Source: CAZVWJ01 sp964631325
GTDB taxonomy: Bacteria > T1Sed10-126
DNA length: 64,000 nucleotides
Assembly (NCBI GenBank): GCA_964631325.1
Contig: CAZVWJ010000006.1
Location: 30,510-94,509, forward strand
Direction of reading: 5' to 3'
Under the pieces are notes generated by a model. The model did not search any database, was not told the DNA's origin, and was given only the letters and a program-made list of their open reading frames with translations. Of the stretch, positions 26,838 through 36,905 are shown one piece after another (positions within the stretch are counted from its first letter, which is position 1; every line of letters starts with the position of its first letter). The position numbers were made by a program, and so were the translations under genes.

Positions 26838-27272
26838 ATGAGTGAAATATCATCGACTGGCCAAAAACTTTTAAAAGCTGCATCGGAAGCTCTGGAGAAT
26901 GCTTATTCACCCTACAGCGAATTTCGTGTAGGCGCAGCCCTGATTACCGCTGACGGGCAAATATTTTCGGGTTGTAACATAGAAAATTCTGCTTACGGTT
27001 TGACCATTTGTGCGGAACGAACTGCAATTTTCAAAGCTGTTTCAGAGGGGTATACTGATTTTGAGAAACTGGCAATTGTCGTGGAGTCGGCCGAAGGAAT
27101 AGGTACACCCTGTGGCTCCTGTCGCCAGGTTATGCTTGAATTTAATCCGGAAATGGACGTAATAATGTCCAATACCTCCGGTGAATATAAAATTTACAAG
27201 ACCAGAGATTTATTGCCCCGGAGTTTTGCTTCAAAACAGTTAGATGAAGATAAAATCCCGCCGGAGAATTAG
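26838..27272 (+). CDS. cdd: Cytidine deaminase
   Basis: 144 residues, homotetrameric short form. Zinc site: CNIENSAYGLTICAERTAIF with CAE, and GTPCGSCRQV with PCxxC. It converts cytidine and deoxycytidine to the uridines. TTGAGGTGAG precedes the ATG. It is the third nucleoside-salvage gene in this stretch after punA and add. The tail DEDKIPPEN is slightly longer than usual. Confidence 0.95.
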   Translation: MSEISSTGQKLLKAASEALENAYSPYSEFRVGAALITADGQIFSGCNIENSAYGLTICAERTAIFKAVSEGYTDFEKLAIVVESAEGIGTPCGSCRQVMLEFNPEMDVIMSNTSGEYKIYKTRDLLPRSFASKQLDEDKIPPEN

Positions 27273-27324
27273 TTTTTTTCTGCCACGCCGTATTTTTCCC
27301 GCTTGCAGAGTAATCTTTCTTCGT

Positions 27325-27420
27325 AATTACTCACCTATCCTCTCGCCTCCGGTGGGAGAGAGCTTGCCCTGCGCATGGACAGAGTTAGAGAGAGGGGGAA
27401 AAGATTTGATGAGTAGTTAC
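27325..27420. repeat. Dispersed intergenic repeat, copy 4
   Basis: AATTACTCACCTATCCTCTC and the inverted purine-rich partner, with TTGATGAGTAGTTA at its end, as in copies 3 and 6. It lies in the 317-base gap between cdd and the response regulator gene; the rest of that gap is AT-rich with no gene. Confidence 0.65.
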
Positions 27421-27589
27421 CTTTCTTCGATTGAGCTTTATTAACGATGTTTTGACGATGATTTTTATTATTTATCCCTCTATTTTTGGAAAATACTCTT
27501 TTCAACCGAATAAAGCCAAGGTATAATTCAGAGTTATTAACAAAATAATTATGTAATAATAATTCTGGTCCACTCAAGTGAGGGAAACA

Positions 27590-28021
27590 ATGCCGCCGGA
27601 GTCTGTTTTAATTGTTGAAGATGCTGTGGTAATCGCGGAACATTTAAAAATGTTAGTTGAAAATCAGGGGTATGAAGTGGCCGGTATGGTTGATTCCGGG
27701 GAAGATGCCCTGGAGATAGTAGACCAGGAAATACCTAACTTGATTTTAATGGATATTAAATTAATCGGGGAGATTGATGGGATTGAAGCGGCCCGTAAAA
27801 TCGAAGAAAAATATGGTGATGAAATAGGAATTGTCTACGTGACGGCTTACGGTGACGAAGCCACGCTGGATAAAGCAAGGGAATCCGGGGCCGAAGCCCT
27901 GTTCACTAAACCCGTGCGGAAAAATGCTCTTGATTGGATTTTACGCTGGTATTTTGAAGGTAAAGAGAACTTGCCTCCTACTCCCCCCTCTCTCCAGGCA
28001 TGGTTCTTTGAGTCTAACTAA
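27590..28021 (+). CDS. Single-domain response regulator
   Basis: 143 residues from the ATG at 27590 (GAGGG just upstream; a GTG at 27578 is also in frame). Receiver fold with LIVEDAVVIAEHL, phosphoacceptor Asp in LILMDIKL, Thr in VYVTAYG and Lys in LFTKPVRKNA. There is no output domain; the last 25 residues are Pro-rich. The next gene, probably overlapping, encodes a HisKA_2 kinase, so this is likely its partner. Confidence 0.9.
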   Translation: MPPESVLIVEDAVVIAEHLKMLVENQGYEVAGMVDSGEDALEIVDQEIPNLILMDIKLIGEIDGIEAARKIEEKYGDEIGIVYVTAYGDEATLDKARESGAEALFTKPVRKNALDWILRWYFEGKENLPPTPPSLQAWFFESN

Positions 28022-31000
28022 ATTTCTCCCCACGTTTAATACTAACTCCTTTTCCCCGGTTATACTTATTATCTGTATCTTCCTGGTGTTTTTTTTCTTT
28101 ACTTCCCCACTGTTAGCCCAGGGGCAGGGCGAGAAAATTTTACTTCTACATTCCTACCATCCAACACTCCGGTGGACCAAGACGGTTACGGAGTCCGTTG
28201 AAAATTATTTCAAGGGGAAAAGACCGGATTTAAAAATTCAGATAGAATACCTGGATACCAAGCGTTATTATTCCCCTGATTACCGACGCAGTGTTTCCCG
28301 GTTTTTAAGAAAAAAATTCATCCATGATCAATTTGACCTGGTAATAACTGTTGATGACCATGCATTTGCTTTTGCAAAAAAACATCGAAAAAAGCTTTTT
28401 CCGCAAGTCCCGCTTATTTTTGCCGGGGTAAACAACTATCGTCCGGAAATGATAAAAAATATGCAGCAGGTTACCGGAGTCGTTGAAAAACTGGGGCTAA
28501 AAAAAACTCTGGAAACTGCTTTTCGGTTCCATCCGGATGCTGATACCGTCTACGTGATAAATGACCGTTCCCGGACCGGTCGGGCTAACAGGAAATATTT
28601 TGAAACCGTCAGTCCTGCTTTTTCGGATAAGGTTAATTTTCGGTTTTTAACCGATTATTCCATGTCGAATTTGTTAAACAAGATAAGCAAATCCCCGGAG
28701 AACAGCTTCACTTTATTGCTCTCTTTTAATTATGACAACCAGGGGCACACTTATTCCTATGTTCGAAGCGGTAAACTTATTACACAGGCTTCCAATCGAC
28801 CTGTTTACGGAATCTGGCATTTTTATCTGGGTCGGGGGATTGTGGGCGGATACTTAACCTGTGGTAAAGCTCATGGTCGCGCCGCCGCCCGAATTGCTTC
28901 TCAAGTTCTGGCAGGCAAACCGGCTGATTCTATTCCCGTGGATAAAGCCGGCCATTGTAAATACGGTTTTGACTATGAGATGTTACGGAAGTTTAACGTC
29001 GACCCCGCTAAATTGCCCCTCGGGAGCGAAGTGATTAATCGCCCCCGGTTTTTCTATCAGCTTTCTCCAACCTGGTTCTGGGCTGGAATCGTTGTCATAT
29101 CCTTGCTGGGGATTGTCTCAATCACGGCTCTGGTAGCCTCAATTTATCAACGTCGGCTGCGGGTTCGAACCAGGCGCAGCCGTCAATTTTTGCAGCAAAT
29201 TATCGATTCCTCCCCCAATCTCGTTACGGTAAAAGATGAATCGGGAAATGTTATTCTTGCCAATCAGACCTTGGTTGAATTTGTTGGAAAACCGTCGGAA
29301 GAACTCTCAGGGGATTCTCTAAATGAAAATGTGGACTCCGAGCAGGCAATGAGGAAGCGAATCAAAGCTGAACGTGAAGTCTTTGAAACCGGCCGGTCCG
29401 TTTACCTGGGGAAAGAAAAATTAACAAAACCTGAAACTGGAGAGACTCACTGGTTTATCACTACCTGTCATCCGATCAATTCTTTAGAGGAGGATGGCTT
29501 AAGCGTTCTTACCATTTCAACTGATATTTCTCGCCTGAAGGAAGTTGAAGACCAGCTTGACCGCGAACGAGCTTTTGTAGAAGCAATTCTGGAAACGGCC
29601 GGGGCGCTTATTGTGGTGCTTAATAAAAGCGGAGAAATAGTTCGTTTTAACGAGGCCTGTGAACGGGTAACCGGTTTTAAGGAAGAGGAGGTAATTGGAA
29701 AAAATGTGCTTGATGTTTTTATTCCGTCGGAAGAAAAAACTGAGGTTGAGGAAACTTTCGAAGAATTAGTGTTTGAAGAGAATTATGTTTATCAAGAAAA
29801 TCATTGGCTGACAAAATCCGGAGAAAAGAGGTTAATTGCCTGGCGTAATTCAATTTTTTCACTTGATGCCTCGGAAGAGTTTGTTGTCTCCATAGGAACT
29901 GATATTACAAAAGAACGTCAGACGGAGAGGGAACTCAAGGAGAGTAAACAAGTATTTGAATCTTTTTTTGAAGCCGCAAATGATTTGATTATGCAGATTG
30001 ATGAATTCGGGCAAATAATTCGAGTTAACGAAGCTACCGTCAATACCCTGGGGTATGAGGAATCTGAATTGGTGAATAAAAGTTTAATGAACTTTATGAA
30101 ACCGGAAGCCCGGGAAAAATTTATTGACTGTTTTCCAAAGTTGTTAGAGTCAGGAAAAGGACGTCACGAAGTTCAGCTTTTCAGAAAAAACGAATCGCTG
30201 CTGGAAGTTGATTGTTCCTCTGCCGCAATCCAAGAGAAAAAACAAGGAACAAGATCCTTTGTCCTGTTTATGCGAGATATTTCGGAATTGAAACAACGTG
30301 AGATGAGATTACGGCAATATGAGCAATCTATTGAAGCTTCGACTGAACTTTTTGCGGCAGTAGACCGGGACAAAAAATATCTGTTTGCCAACGAGGCTTA
30401 CCTGGAATATCACGGCATGGAAAAGGGACAGGTGGTAGATAAGCATCTTTCTGACGTTCTTCCCCCAGATATTTTTTCAAAAGTAAATCCCCATGTGAAC
30501 CAGGCCCTGGGTGGAGAAATTGTCCGTTATGAGATGGTTCGCCGGCATCCAGTTTTGGGTGATCGTCACCTTGATGTTACTTATTATCCGCTTACTGCTG
30601 AGAATTCTGAGGAGATCCGGGGAGTGGCCGCTTCTTTTCACGATATCACCGCTCGTAAGCAAGCAGAAGAGAGCCGGCGAAAATCAGAACAACGGTTCCG
30701 TGAGATGGCCTCGACAATTAACGAGGTATTCTGGATGGCTGATGAACGAATGGAGAAGTTTTACTATGTGAATCCGGCTGTGCAGGAATTGTTTGGTTAC
30801 TCCCCCTCTGACTTCTACGACGATCCCGGCTGTTTTTTTGAAGCTATTTATCCGGGTGATCGGGAGAAAGTCAAAGAAATGCTTGAAGGGGTGAGTAAAG
30901 GGCTGAAAGATCAAGTCGAATTTCGTATTTCAAAACCGGGCGAAGAACAGCTACGGTGGTGCCGGCTGCGAGCCCATCCTCTTATGGAAAAGGAAGAGGT

Positions 31001-31706
31001 GGATCGGTTGGTGGGCACAGCCATTGATATTACCCGATTAAAAAATACCCAGTTTGAACTGGAAAATTCTCTTGCTGAGAAAGAAACTTTGATGCAGGAA
31101 ATTCATCACAGGGTAAAAAATAATTTATTCATAATTACAAGCTTGCTTGATATGCAGGCAATGGAAGCAAGCAATGAAACAGTAAGTAAGGCTCTGAGCG
31201 AAGGGGTCGACAGAATTCAAGTTATGGCTTTTGTTCACGAGTTACTTTACCGGGACTCTGAACTTAGAAAAGTCCGAGTGGATGAATATCTGAAAAAATT
31301 AACCGGTGAACTTGTAAATTCCCATTTAACCCCCGATAAAACTATTGAAGTTAACTATGAGCTTGATTCAGTTGAACTGGACGTAGACAGAATTGTTACT
31401 TGCGGGCTGATAACAAATGAACTATTTACCAACGCAATTCAACATGCTTTTGTAGAGCAAGAGCAGGGGAAAATATTTGTCAAATTCAAGGAAGAAGAAT
31501 CACAGTACATACTTGAAATTCGTGACGATGGAGAAGGCTTGCCGGGAGATTTCAGTCTTGTTGAATCCGATCATCTCGGTCTTAAACTCGTTTCCAGTTT
31601 GACAGAAAACCAGTTGGGAGGAATAATTAAAATAACGAGAAGCCCGCAGACGATTTTTACTGTTAAATTTGATAAATCCCCAAGAGCTGACAGAAAACAC
31701 ATATAA
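28008..31706 (+). CDS. Multi-PAS sensor histidine kinase, HisKA_2 type, with a substrate-binding-like sensor domain
   Basis: About 1232 residues from the TTG at 28008, chosen because a hydrophobic signal segment (VILIICIFLVFFFFTSPLLA) then lies near the N-terminus; the open frame continues upstream through the regulator gene. Sensor domain of ABC-substrate-binding type (ILLLHSYHPTLRW, DLVITVDDHAF, PLIFAGVNNY), membrane segment near 355-378, about five PAS domains (395-1015), dimerisation/phosphoacceptor helix MQEIHHRVKNNLFIITSLL and ATPase motifs NELFTNAIQHAF and RDDGEGLPG. It probably phosphorylates the preceding regulator in response to an extracytoplasmic ligand. Confidence 0.92.
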   Translation: MSLTKFLPTFNTNSFSPVILIICIFLVFFFFTSPLLAQGQGEKILLLHSYHPTLRWTKTVTESVENYFKGKRPDLKIQIEYLDTKRYYSPDYRRSVSRFLRKKFIHDQFDLVITVDDHAFAFAKKHRKKLFPQVPLIFAGVNNYRPEMIKNMQQVTGVVEKLGLKKTLETAFRFHPDADTVYVINDRSRTGRANRKYFETVSPAFSDKVNFRFLTDYSMSNLLNKISKSPENSFTLLLSFNYDNQGHTYSYVRSGKLITQASNRPVYGIWHFYLGRGIVGGYLTCGKAHGRAAARIASQVLAGKPADSIPVDKAGHCKYGFDYEMLRKFNVDPAKLPLGSEVINRPRFFYQLSPTWFWAGIVVISLLGIVSITALVASIYQRRLRVRTRRSRQFLQQIIDSSPNLVTVKDESGNVILANQTLVEFVGKPSEELSGDSLNENVDSEQAMRKRIKAEREVFETGRSVYLGKEKLTKPETGETHWFITTCHPINSLEEDGLSVLTISTDISRLKEVEDQLDRERAFVEAILETAGALIVVLNKSGEIVRFNEACERVTGFKEEEVIGKNVLDVFIPSEEKTEVEETFEELVFEENYVYQENHWLTKSGEKRLIAWRNSIFSLDASEEFVVSIGTDITKERQTERELKESKQVFESFFEAANDLIMQIDEFGQIIRVNEATVNTLGYEESELVNKSLMNFMKPEAREKFIDCFPKLLESGKGRHEVQLFRKNESLLEVDCSSAAIQEKKQGTRSFVLFMRDISELKQREMRLRQYEQSIEASTELFAAVDRDKKYLFANEAYLEYHGMEKGQVVDKHLSDVLPPDIFSKVNPHVNQALGGEIVRYEMVRRHPVLGDRHLDVTYYPLTAENSEEIRGVAASFHDITARKQAEESRRKSEQRFREMASTINEVFWMADERMEKFYYVNPAVQELFGYSPSDFYDDPGCFFEAIYPGDREKVKEMLEGVSKGLKDQVEFRISKPGEEQLRWCRLRAHPLMEKEEVDRLVGTAIDITRLKNTQFELENSLAEKETLMQEIHHRVKNNLFIITSLLDMQAMEASNETVSKALSEGVDRIQVMAFVHELLYRDSELRKVRVDEYLKKLTGELVNSHLTPDKTIEVNYELDSVELDVDRIVTCGLITNELFTNAIQHAFVEQEQGKIFVKFKEEESQYILEIRDDGEGLPGDFSLVESDHLGLKLVSSLTENQLGGIIKITRSPQTIFTVKFDKSPRADRKHI

Positions 31707-31740
31707 ATTTTGGACTTCTATCGTATAATATACTATAAAT

Positions 31741-31856
31741 ACTCACCTAATCTCTTCCCCTTGATGGGGGAAGAATTAGATGGGAGTGTAAACAGGTTTT
31801 GAAGGTCTTCTGGGATTTAAAAACAAAGTTAAAGACCTTTTTAGAGTAGGCTCTTG
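31741..31856. repeat. Dispersed intergenic repeat, copy 5
   Basis: CTCACCTAATCTCTTCCCCT with TGATGGGGGAAGAATTAGAT, then GGTTTTGAAGGTCTTCTGGG and AAAGACCTTTTTAGAGTAGG. This is one of the cleaner full-length units; its right half is shared with copies 7, 8 and 10. Confidence 0.75.
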
Positions 31857-31889
31857 TATTAAACGGTAAATCACAGGAGGAATTATATT

Positions 31890-32183
31890 ATGGCTGTAAT
31901 TGACCAGGAAATTGATAAATTATCCCGGCTGGCCCGGTTGAAGTTGAGTGGAGAGGAAGAAAAAGAACTGGCCTCTGAGCTGGATGAAATATTGGAGTTG
32001 GCGGAGAAAATTAATGAGGTGGACACTGAGGGAGTAGAACCCACTTATCACGCTCTCCCGTTAACTAACGTGTTTCGCGAGGATGCTGTTCAAAAGTCCT
32101 CTGCTGCTGAGTCTGTCCTGCGAAACGCTCCCGAAAGTTCGGACGATTATTTTGTTGTCCCCCGGGTGATTGAAGACGAATGA
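31890..32183 (+). CDS. gatC: Asp-tRNA(Asn)/Glu-tRNA(Gln) amidotransferase subunit C
   Basis: 97 residues. Typical start ([17 protein letters not shown]) and the core [20 protein letters not shown], followed by the C-terminal [15 protein letters not shown]. It stabilises the GatA-GatB complex. CAGGAGG lies before the ATG. Its stop overlaps the gatA start (ATGA). Confidence 0.96.
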   Translation: MAVIDQEIDKLSRLARLKLSGEEEKELASELDEILELAEKINEVDTEGVEPTYHALPLTNVFREDAVQKSSAAESVLRNAPESSDDYFVVPRVIEDE

Positions 32184-33634
32184 ATATCGATGTCACTGCA
32201 TTAACCCTTAAAGAAATGCGGGAGCGGATTGCGGATAGGGAAGTTTCGTCCCGGGAATTGACCGCGGCTGTCCTGGACCGTTATGAAAAAGTGGAAGAAA
32301 ATACACATTGTTTTGAATGGATTGACCGAGATTCAGCCCTTGCAGCGGCTGCGGAACAAGAAGTCATCTCCGGTGACTTACCCCTGGCCGGTATTCCCAT
32401 TGCCATAAAAGATAATTTGTGCCGGGAAGGTTTCTCAACTACCTGCAGTTCTGATATTTTGTCCGGTTTTAAGGCCCCCTATACCGCTACAGCCGTTGAA
32501 AAATTAGAGGAGGCCGGAGCCATAATTATTGGTAATACGAACATGGATGAGTTTGCAATGGGCTCTTCAACCGAGAACAGTGCTCACCGGACAACCCGTA
32601 ACCCGCGCGATACTGAGCGGGTTCCCGGCGGTTCCAGTGGGGGGTCGGCTGCGGCAGTGGCGGCCGGCATTGTTCCCGGCGCTCTTGGCTCGGACACCGG
32701 TGGTTCAGTCCGCCAGCCGGCTTCACTCTGTGGAGTCGTGGGCGTCAAGCCTACTTACGGTCGGGTCAGTCGCTATGGGCTTATTGCCTTTGCTTCCTCC
32801 CTGGACCAAATTGGTCCGCTGGCCCATACTGTTGAGGACGCTGCTCTTCTGACAGAAGTTATCAGTGGCCACGATCCTCGCGACAGTACTTCGCTTGAAG
32901 AACCGGTTCCGGCTTATGGCGACTCTCTGGAGCCGGAACCCGAAGAACTCACCATTGGTATCCCGAAAGAATATTACGGCGAGGGGATTGACTCGGAGGT
33001 TGACCGGATTTTACAGGACCAGGTTACTGAGCTTGAGTCCACCGGGGTGGAGATAAAAGAAGTAAGTTTACCCCATACGGAATATGCTATTTCGGTCTAC
33101 TATATAATTGCTACTGCCGAAGCCAGCAGTAATCTTGCCCGATATGACGGAGTTCAATATGGGACTCGTAGTGAGGATTTTGAAGACATGATTGACATGT
33201 ATTCCCGCACCCGGGCCGAAGGATTTGGACCGGAGGTTAAACGGCGAATAATGTTGGGAACTTTTGTCCTTTCCAGTGGCTATTACGAGGCCTATTACGG
33301 AAAAGCTCAGAAGGTTCGCACGTTGATTAAACGAGATTTTGAAGAGGCATTTGAAGAGTGTGATCTGTTGCTTACCCCGACTTCCCCAACAACTGCATTT
33401 AAAATTGGTGAAAAAATTGATGATCCGGTCCAGATGTATTTAAGCGATATTGCCACTATTTCTGCAAATTTGGCCGGAGTTCCCGCTATTTCTGTTCCCG
33501 TAGATGAAGACAGCCGGCATTTACCCGTTGGTGCTCAGTTGATTGGCCCGGTCCTCTCAGAATCACGTTTGTTCAAAGCCGCCCGGTTGGTTGAAAAAAT
33601 TTCTCCCTGGGAACCCGGACCGGCTGAGCTATAG
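32180..33634 (+). CDS. gatA: Asp-tRNA(Asn)/Glu-tRNA(Gln) amidotransferase subunit A
   Basis: 484 residues, amidase-signature family. Catalytic Lys in IAIKDNLC and the Ser-cis-Ser motif in [16 protein letters not shown] with [16 protein letters not shown]. It releases ammonia from glutamine for GatB. Coupled to gatC by a four-base overlap. It is separated from gatB by about 200 bases of repeat, which breaks the usual gatCAB packing. Confidence 0.97.
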   Translation: MNIDVTALTLKEMRERIADREVSSRELTAAVLDRYEKVEENTHCFEWIDRDSALAAAAEQEVISGDLPLAGIPIAIKDNLCREGFSTTCSSDILSGFKAPYTATAVEKLEEAGAIIIGNTNMDEFAMGSSTENSAHRTTRNPRDTERVPGGSSGGSAAAVAAGIVPGALGSDTGGSVRQPASLCGVVGVKPTYGRVSRYGLIAFASSLDQIGPLAHTVEDAALLTEVISGHDPRDSTSLEEPVPAYGDSLEPEPEELTIGIPKEYYGEGIDSEVDRILQDQVTELESTGVEIKEVSLPHTEYAISVYYIIATAEASSNLARYDGVQYGTRSEDFEDMIDMYSRTRAEGFGPEVKRRIMLGTFVLSSGYYEAYYGKAQKVRTLIKRDFEEAFEECDLLLTPTSPTTAFKIGEKIDDPVQMYLSDIATISANLAGVPAISVPVDEDSRHLPVGAQLIGPVLSESRLFKAARLVEKISPWEPGPAEL

Positions 33635-33642
33635 AATTGTAA

Positions 33643-33808
33643 CTACTAATCTTTCCCCCCTTGACGGGGGAGGATTAAGGTAGGGGTGAAATGGCGTCAT
33701 AGAGTTGGTTAAGACGGCATAGGCGTTTTGTACCCTTCGCTCTGACCCTGACCATGCGCAGGGCAAGCTCTCTCCCATCAGGGGAGGGAGAATAGATGAG
33801 TAGTTATA
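33643..33808. repeat. Dispersed intergenic repeat, copy 6, within the gatCAB cluster
   Basis: TCTTTCCCCCCTTGACGGGG and GAGGATTAAGGTAGGGGTGA, then CTCTGACCCTGACCATGCGC and CTCTCCCATCAGGGGAGGGA, ending GATGAGTAGTTA. It separates gatA and gatB. Confidence 0.7.
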
Positions 33809-33835
33809 TAGAATTTGTGTGTCAGGTGATTATTT

Positions 33836-35260
33836 ATGGATGAAAAAATTGTAATCGGATTGGAAGTTCACGTCCAGCTAAAAACAGAGACTAAGTTGTT
33901 TTGTTCCTGCAGTACTGAATTTGGAGTTGCGCCAAATAAAAACACCTGTCCGGTTTGTATGGGACTGCCGGGTGTTCTGCCCGTGTTAAATCGTAAAGCC
34001 GTCCAATATGGAATTTTGGCGGCTATGGCTCTTAATTGTCAGGTTCGGGATAAGATTAAATTTGATCGGAAAAATTATTATTATCCTGACCTTCCAAAGG
34101 CTTATCAGATCAGTCAGTATGACATGCCCCTGGCTGAAGAAGGAGAACTGGCGCTGAGTAGGGATGCGGAAGAATATAATATTGGAGTTGAACGTTTACA
34201 CCTGGAAGAGGATGCCGGAAAATTGATCCACTCAAATATTGGTAATGAATCATACGTTGACTACAATCGAACCGGTACGCCGCTGGCTGAAATAGTTTCA
34301 AAACCGGATATAACTTCCCCGGAAGTTGCTGAACTGTATTTGCGGACTTTGAAGCAGCGGATGGAATACCTGGATGTTAGTGACTGTAACATGGAGGAGG
34401 GGAGTCTTCGCTGTGATGCGAACCTTTCGATTAGAAAACCAAACGGTGAGCTGGGAACAAAAACCGAAGTTAAAAATATGAATAGTTTTAAGGGGGTAAG
34501 AAAGGCCCTGGCTTATGAAGCACGGCGTCAGAAAAAATTACTCGAAAAAGGGGAAAAAGTCGTCCAGGAGACTCGTCTCTGGGACGAAGAGGCGGAAAAA
34601 ACTCGTGGGATGCGTTCAAAAGAGGCTGCTCACGATTACCGCTATTTTCCCGAACCGGACCTGGTTCCAGTGGAAATAAGTGAGGAGTGGAAACAAGAAG
34701 TTGCAGCCCGACTACCCGAAATGCCCCATGAAAAATTGACTCGCTTTAAGGGGGAGTATGAACTTCCGGATGAAGCGGCTGAAACTCTTACCTCGAGTCT
34801 TGATATGGCAGAATTTTTTGAAGAGGCCGCCCAGGGAAAAGCTTCTTACAGGGCTGTCAGCAATTTGATGATTTCAGACTTACGCCGGGAACTCAATGAA
34901 CGGGACTGGACAATTGACGAGGTTAACCTGGCTCCCGCTGACCTGGCTAAAATTGCGGAGATGATGGAGGAAGATGTAATCAGCAGTAACGTCGGTTCCG
35001 AGTTAGTTGAAGAGTTGGTTGAAACCGGCGGCGATCCTGAAAAAATAGTTGAAGACCGGAATTTGAAACAAATTTCAGATTCAGATGCTCTGGGCGGTGT
35101 AATCACGGAAGTTGTTCAGGAAAACCCTGGTGCCGTGGAAGATATCCGGGGGGGAACCGAACAGGCAATTGGTTATTTAGTAGGACAGGTGATGCAGAAG
35201 ACCCAGGGACAGGCAGATCCGGAACAGGCTAAACAATTATTGAGGGAGGAGATTTTATAA
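33836..35260 (+). CDS. gatB: Asp-tRNA(Asn)/Glu-tRNA(Gln) amidotransferase subunit B
   Basis: 474 residues. Starts with IGLEVHVQLKTETKLFCSC, where the Cys residues with those in NTCPVCMGLPG bind zinc. Kinase-like core DRKNYYYPDLPKAYQISQYD and HLEEDAGK. The C-terminal YqeY-type tRNA-binding tail ends TQGQADPEQAKQLLREEIL. It activates and amidates misacylated tRNA. Two bases separate it from the next gene. Confidence 0.97.
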   Translation: MDEKIVIGLEVHVQLKTETKLFCSCSTEFGVAPNKNTCPVCMGLPGVLPVLNRKAVQYGILAAMALNCQVRDKIKFDRKNYYYPDLPKAYQISQYDMPLAEEGELALSRDAEEYNIGVERLHLEEDAGKLIHSNIGNESYVDYNRTGTPLAEIVSKPDITSPEVAELYLRTLKQRMEYLDVSDCNMEEGSLRCDANLSIRKPNGELGTKTEVKNMNSFKGVRKALAYEARRQKKLLEKGEKVVQETRLWDEEAEKTRGMRSKEAAHDYRYFPEPDLVPVEISEEWKQEVAARLPEMPHEKLTRFKGEYELPDEAAETLTSSLDMAEFFEEAAQGKASYRAVSNLMISDLRRELNERDWTIDEVNLAPADLAKIAEMMEEDVISSNVGSELVEELVETGGDPEKIVEDRNLKQISDSDALGGVITEVVQENPGAVEDIRGGTEQAIGYLVGQVMQKTQGQADPEQAKQLLREEIL

Positions 35261-35262
35261 CT

Positions 35263-36450
35263 ATGAAACCAGGTAAAAAGTTCGGTTTCAGGTTTTTGCT
35301 GATTCTGTTGTTATGGGGGATAGTCTGTGGTTTTATTGTGGGGTACCTTGCTGAAATAGGTCTTGACGAGCTGGGGTATCCGGTTATTTCACCCTACGCC
35401 GGTGCACCATTGGGCGTGGGTATTGGCATTGTGCTTTCGGTGATAACCTATCTTGCTTCCCTGAGAACTATCTTTGATTACATTACCAGTCTTCGGGAGA
35501 AACTGGCCAATGTTGGTGACTTGCCGTTTGGTTTTGAGGAAGATATTAATCTTGAGGACCAGGCAAATGCTTTTTATGGTCTTTTTGACTACGAAGTTTC
35601 CAGGCTTTCGGAATACCGAAATAAATTAGAACTGCTTTCTGACCGCTCCCGCAAAGTAATAAAAGAAGCTAAAAGCAGGGAATCGGCCCCGTTGAAAAAT
35701 TATATTCAGTTGCTGGAGGAAAAGTTCCGGCGGGTCAATCAAATTCAACATAAAATTAAACGGATGAAGGAGTGGCTTCGGGACTCGGTATTTCCCGTGG
35801 TCCGGGTGGAACTGGAAAATCTGGAGCTGGAAAACCTTGAAAAATTTGATCAAATGGTGGAGTTCCAGCAGGAACTACAACGGCGTTTGCGGCAGACTGA
35901 CCGTTCTATTCAGGAACTGCAAGAGGAAGTGGAACCCTGGCAGGAAGGTGGTGCTAAATTAAGGGGAACTATTGAAACGGCAAATGAGCTTCTTTTGAAA
36001 ATGAGCGAGACTTTTCGTGATTTTCCTGATGAAACTCTGTCTGAACAGGCGGAAAAATTACGGCAGCAGACTCAGCGCTGGGACCGATTGGCCGACCGAA
36101 TAGAAACTGGTTTTGCTTCCTTGATGCAAACTCTTGAAAAATCCCACTCCCGTATTGAAAAAGTGGCTGATCAGGCTCGTAAGTCAACTCCGCCCGCTGC
36201 TGTCTGGGAAAATATTAAAGAGGAACTACACTCTGCCGATAATAAAGTAAACCAGCTAAAAGAACTCACCCGGGATCATTGGGTGAAAAGCCTTCAGAAA
36301 CAGGTTGATAACCTGCAAGAAGAGGCTGAATGGTTGGAAGAGTCGCTGTATCAGATTCGTGATGAGATGGAGGACGAAGCTGATACGGTTGAACAGCTTG
36401 ATAAATTAGCCGGTGAACTTGACGAATTCGTCACTGCAGGAGAAGAGTAG
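35263..36450 (+). CDS. Membrane-anchored coiled-coil protein of unknown function
   Basis: 395 residues. Two hydrophobic segments come first (residues about 9-28 and 49-65). After them, from about residue 80 to the end, there is a long helical region rich in Glu, Lys, Gln and Leu with heptad-like spacing and few glycines. The design (short membrane hairpin plus long cytoplasmic coiled coil) recalls a chemoreceptor without ligand domain, but I see no conserved signalling tip. It lies two bases after gatB and 74 before flgM, so it is probably co-transcribed with gatB. Function unknown. Confidence 0.8.
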   Translation: MKPGKKFGFRFLLILLLWGIVCGFIVGYLAEIGLDELGYPVISPYAGAPLGVGIGIVLSVITYLASLRTIFDYITSLREKLANVGDLPFGFEEDINLEDQANAFYGLFDYEVSRLSEYRNKLELLSDRSRKVIKEAKSRESAPLKNYIQLLEEKFRRVNQIQHKIKRMKEWLRDSVFPVVRVELENLELENLEKFDQMVEFQQELQRRLRQTDRSIQELQEEVEPWQEGGAKLRGTIETANELLLKMSETFRDFPDETLSEQAEKLRQQTQRWDRLADRIETGFASLMQTLEKSHSRIEKVADQARKSTPPAAVWENIKEELHSADNKVNQLKELTRDHWVKSLQKQVDNLQEEAEWLEESLYQIRDEMEDEADTVEQLDKLAGELDEFVTAGEE

Positions 36451-36523
36451 ACTTTTTTTGAAAAAAATGCTAAAGTTTCGGCCAAGGAGGGTCGAAAATT
36501 AGAAACAGAGGAGGTAGAGACCC

Positions 36524-36826
36524 ATGAGCATTGAAGGCGTCACCAGCGCTCAAATTATCAGGAAACTCAAGGGGGCTTCCCAGGTTTCCCAGACCGGGCG
36601 CGGTGAACAGACACAGAGCACCCGTTCAGACGAGATTGACATCTCGGGCAACGCCCGCTTCGCTCGCACTCTCTCACGGGTGAGGGAAAGGATCGAACAG
36701 GCCCCGGACGTGAGAGCAGATCGGGTAGCGGAAGCCAAGCAAAAATTAGATAGTGGCGCTTATAATTCCCAGCAGGTAATTGACGAAGTTGCTGGGCGTA
36801 TTGCAGACGTTTTTCGTGGAGTATAG
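36524..36826 (+). CDS. flgM: FlgM-like anti-sigma-28 factor
   Basis: 100 residues. The N-terminal half is polar and probably disordered. The C-terminal half has the sigma-28-binding pattern: DEIDISGNARFARTLSRV, then APDVRADRVAEAKQKLDSG and AYNSQQVIDEVAGRIADVF. FlgM holds the flagellar sigma factor until the hook is complete and is then exported. AGAGGAGG precedes the ATG. Flagellar-type genes elsewhere in the window (7930-9383) fit a motile cell. Confidence 0.82.
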   Translation: MSIEGVTSAQIIRKLKGASQVSQTGRGEQTQSTRSDEIDISGNARFARTLSRVRERIEQAPDVRADRVAEAKQKLDSGAYNSQQVIDEVAGRIADVFRGV

Positions 36827-36866
36827 TAAAACCCGTAGAGTTTATCTCTAGGCCCTTATCCCCTTT

Positions 36867-36905
36867 ATCCCCGGATGGGTTCTCCTCATCCGGGGATTAT
36901 CGTTT
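36867..36905 (+). terminator. Intrinsic terminator after flgM
   Basis: Perfect eleven-base-pair stem ATCCCCGGATG / CATCCGGGGAT followed by TATCGTTTGT. The T-tract is weak but the stem is strong, and it lies 40 bases after the flgM stop. Confidence 0.7.

Noticed and set aside
27852..28007. Longer N-terminus for the histidine kinase
   Set aside because: This part lies wholly inside the response regulator gene in another frame, and the signal peptide begins only after about 28008.
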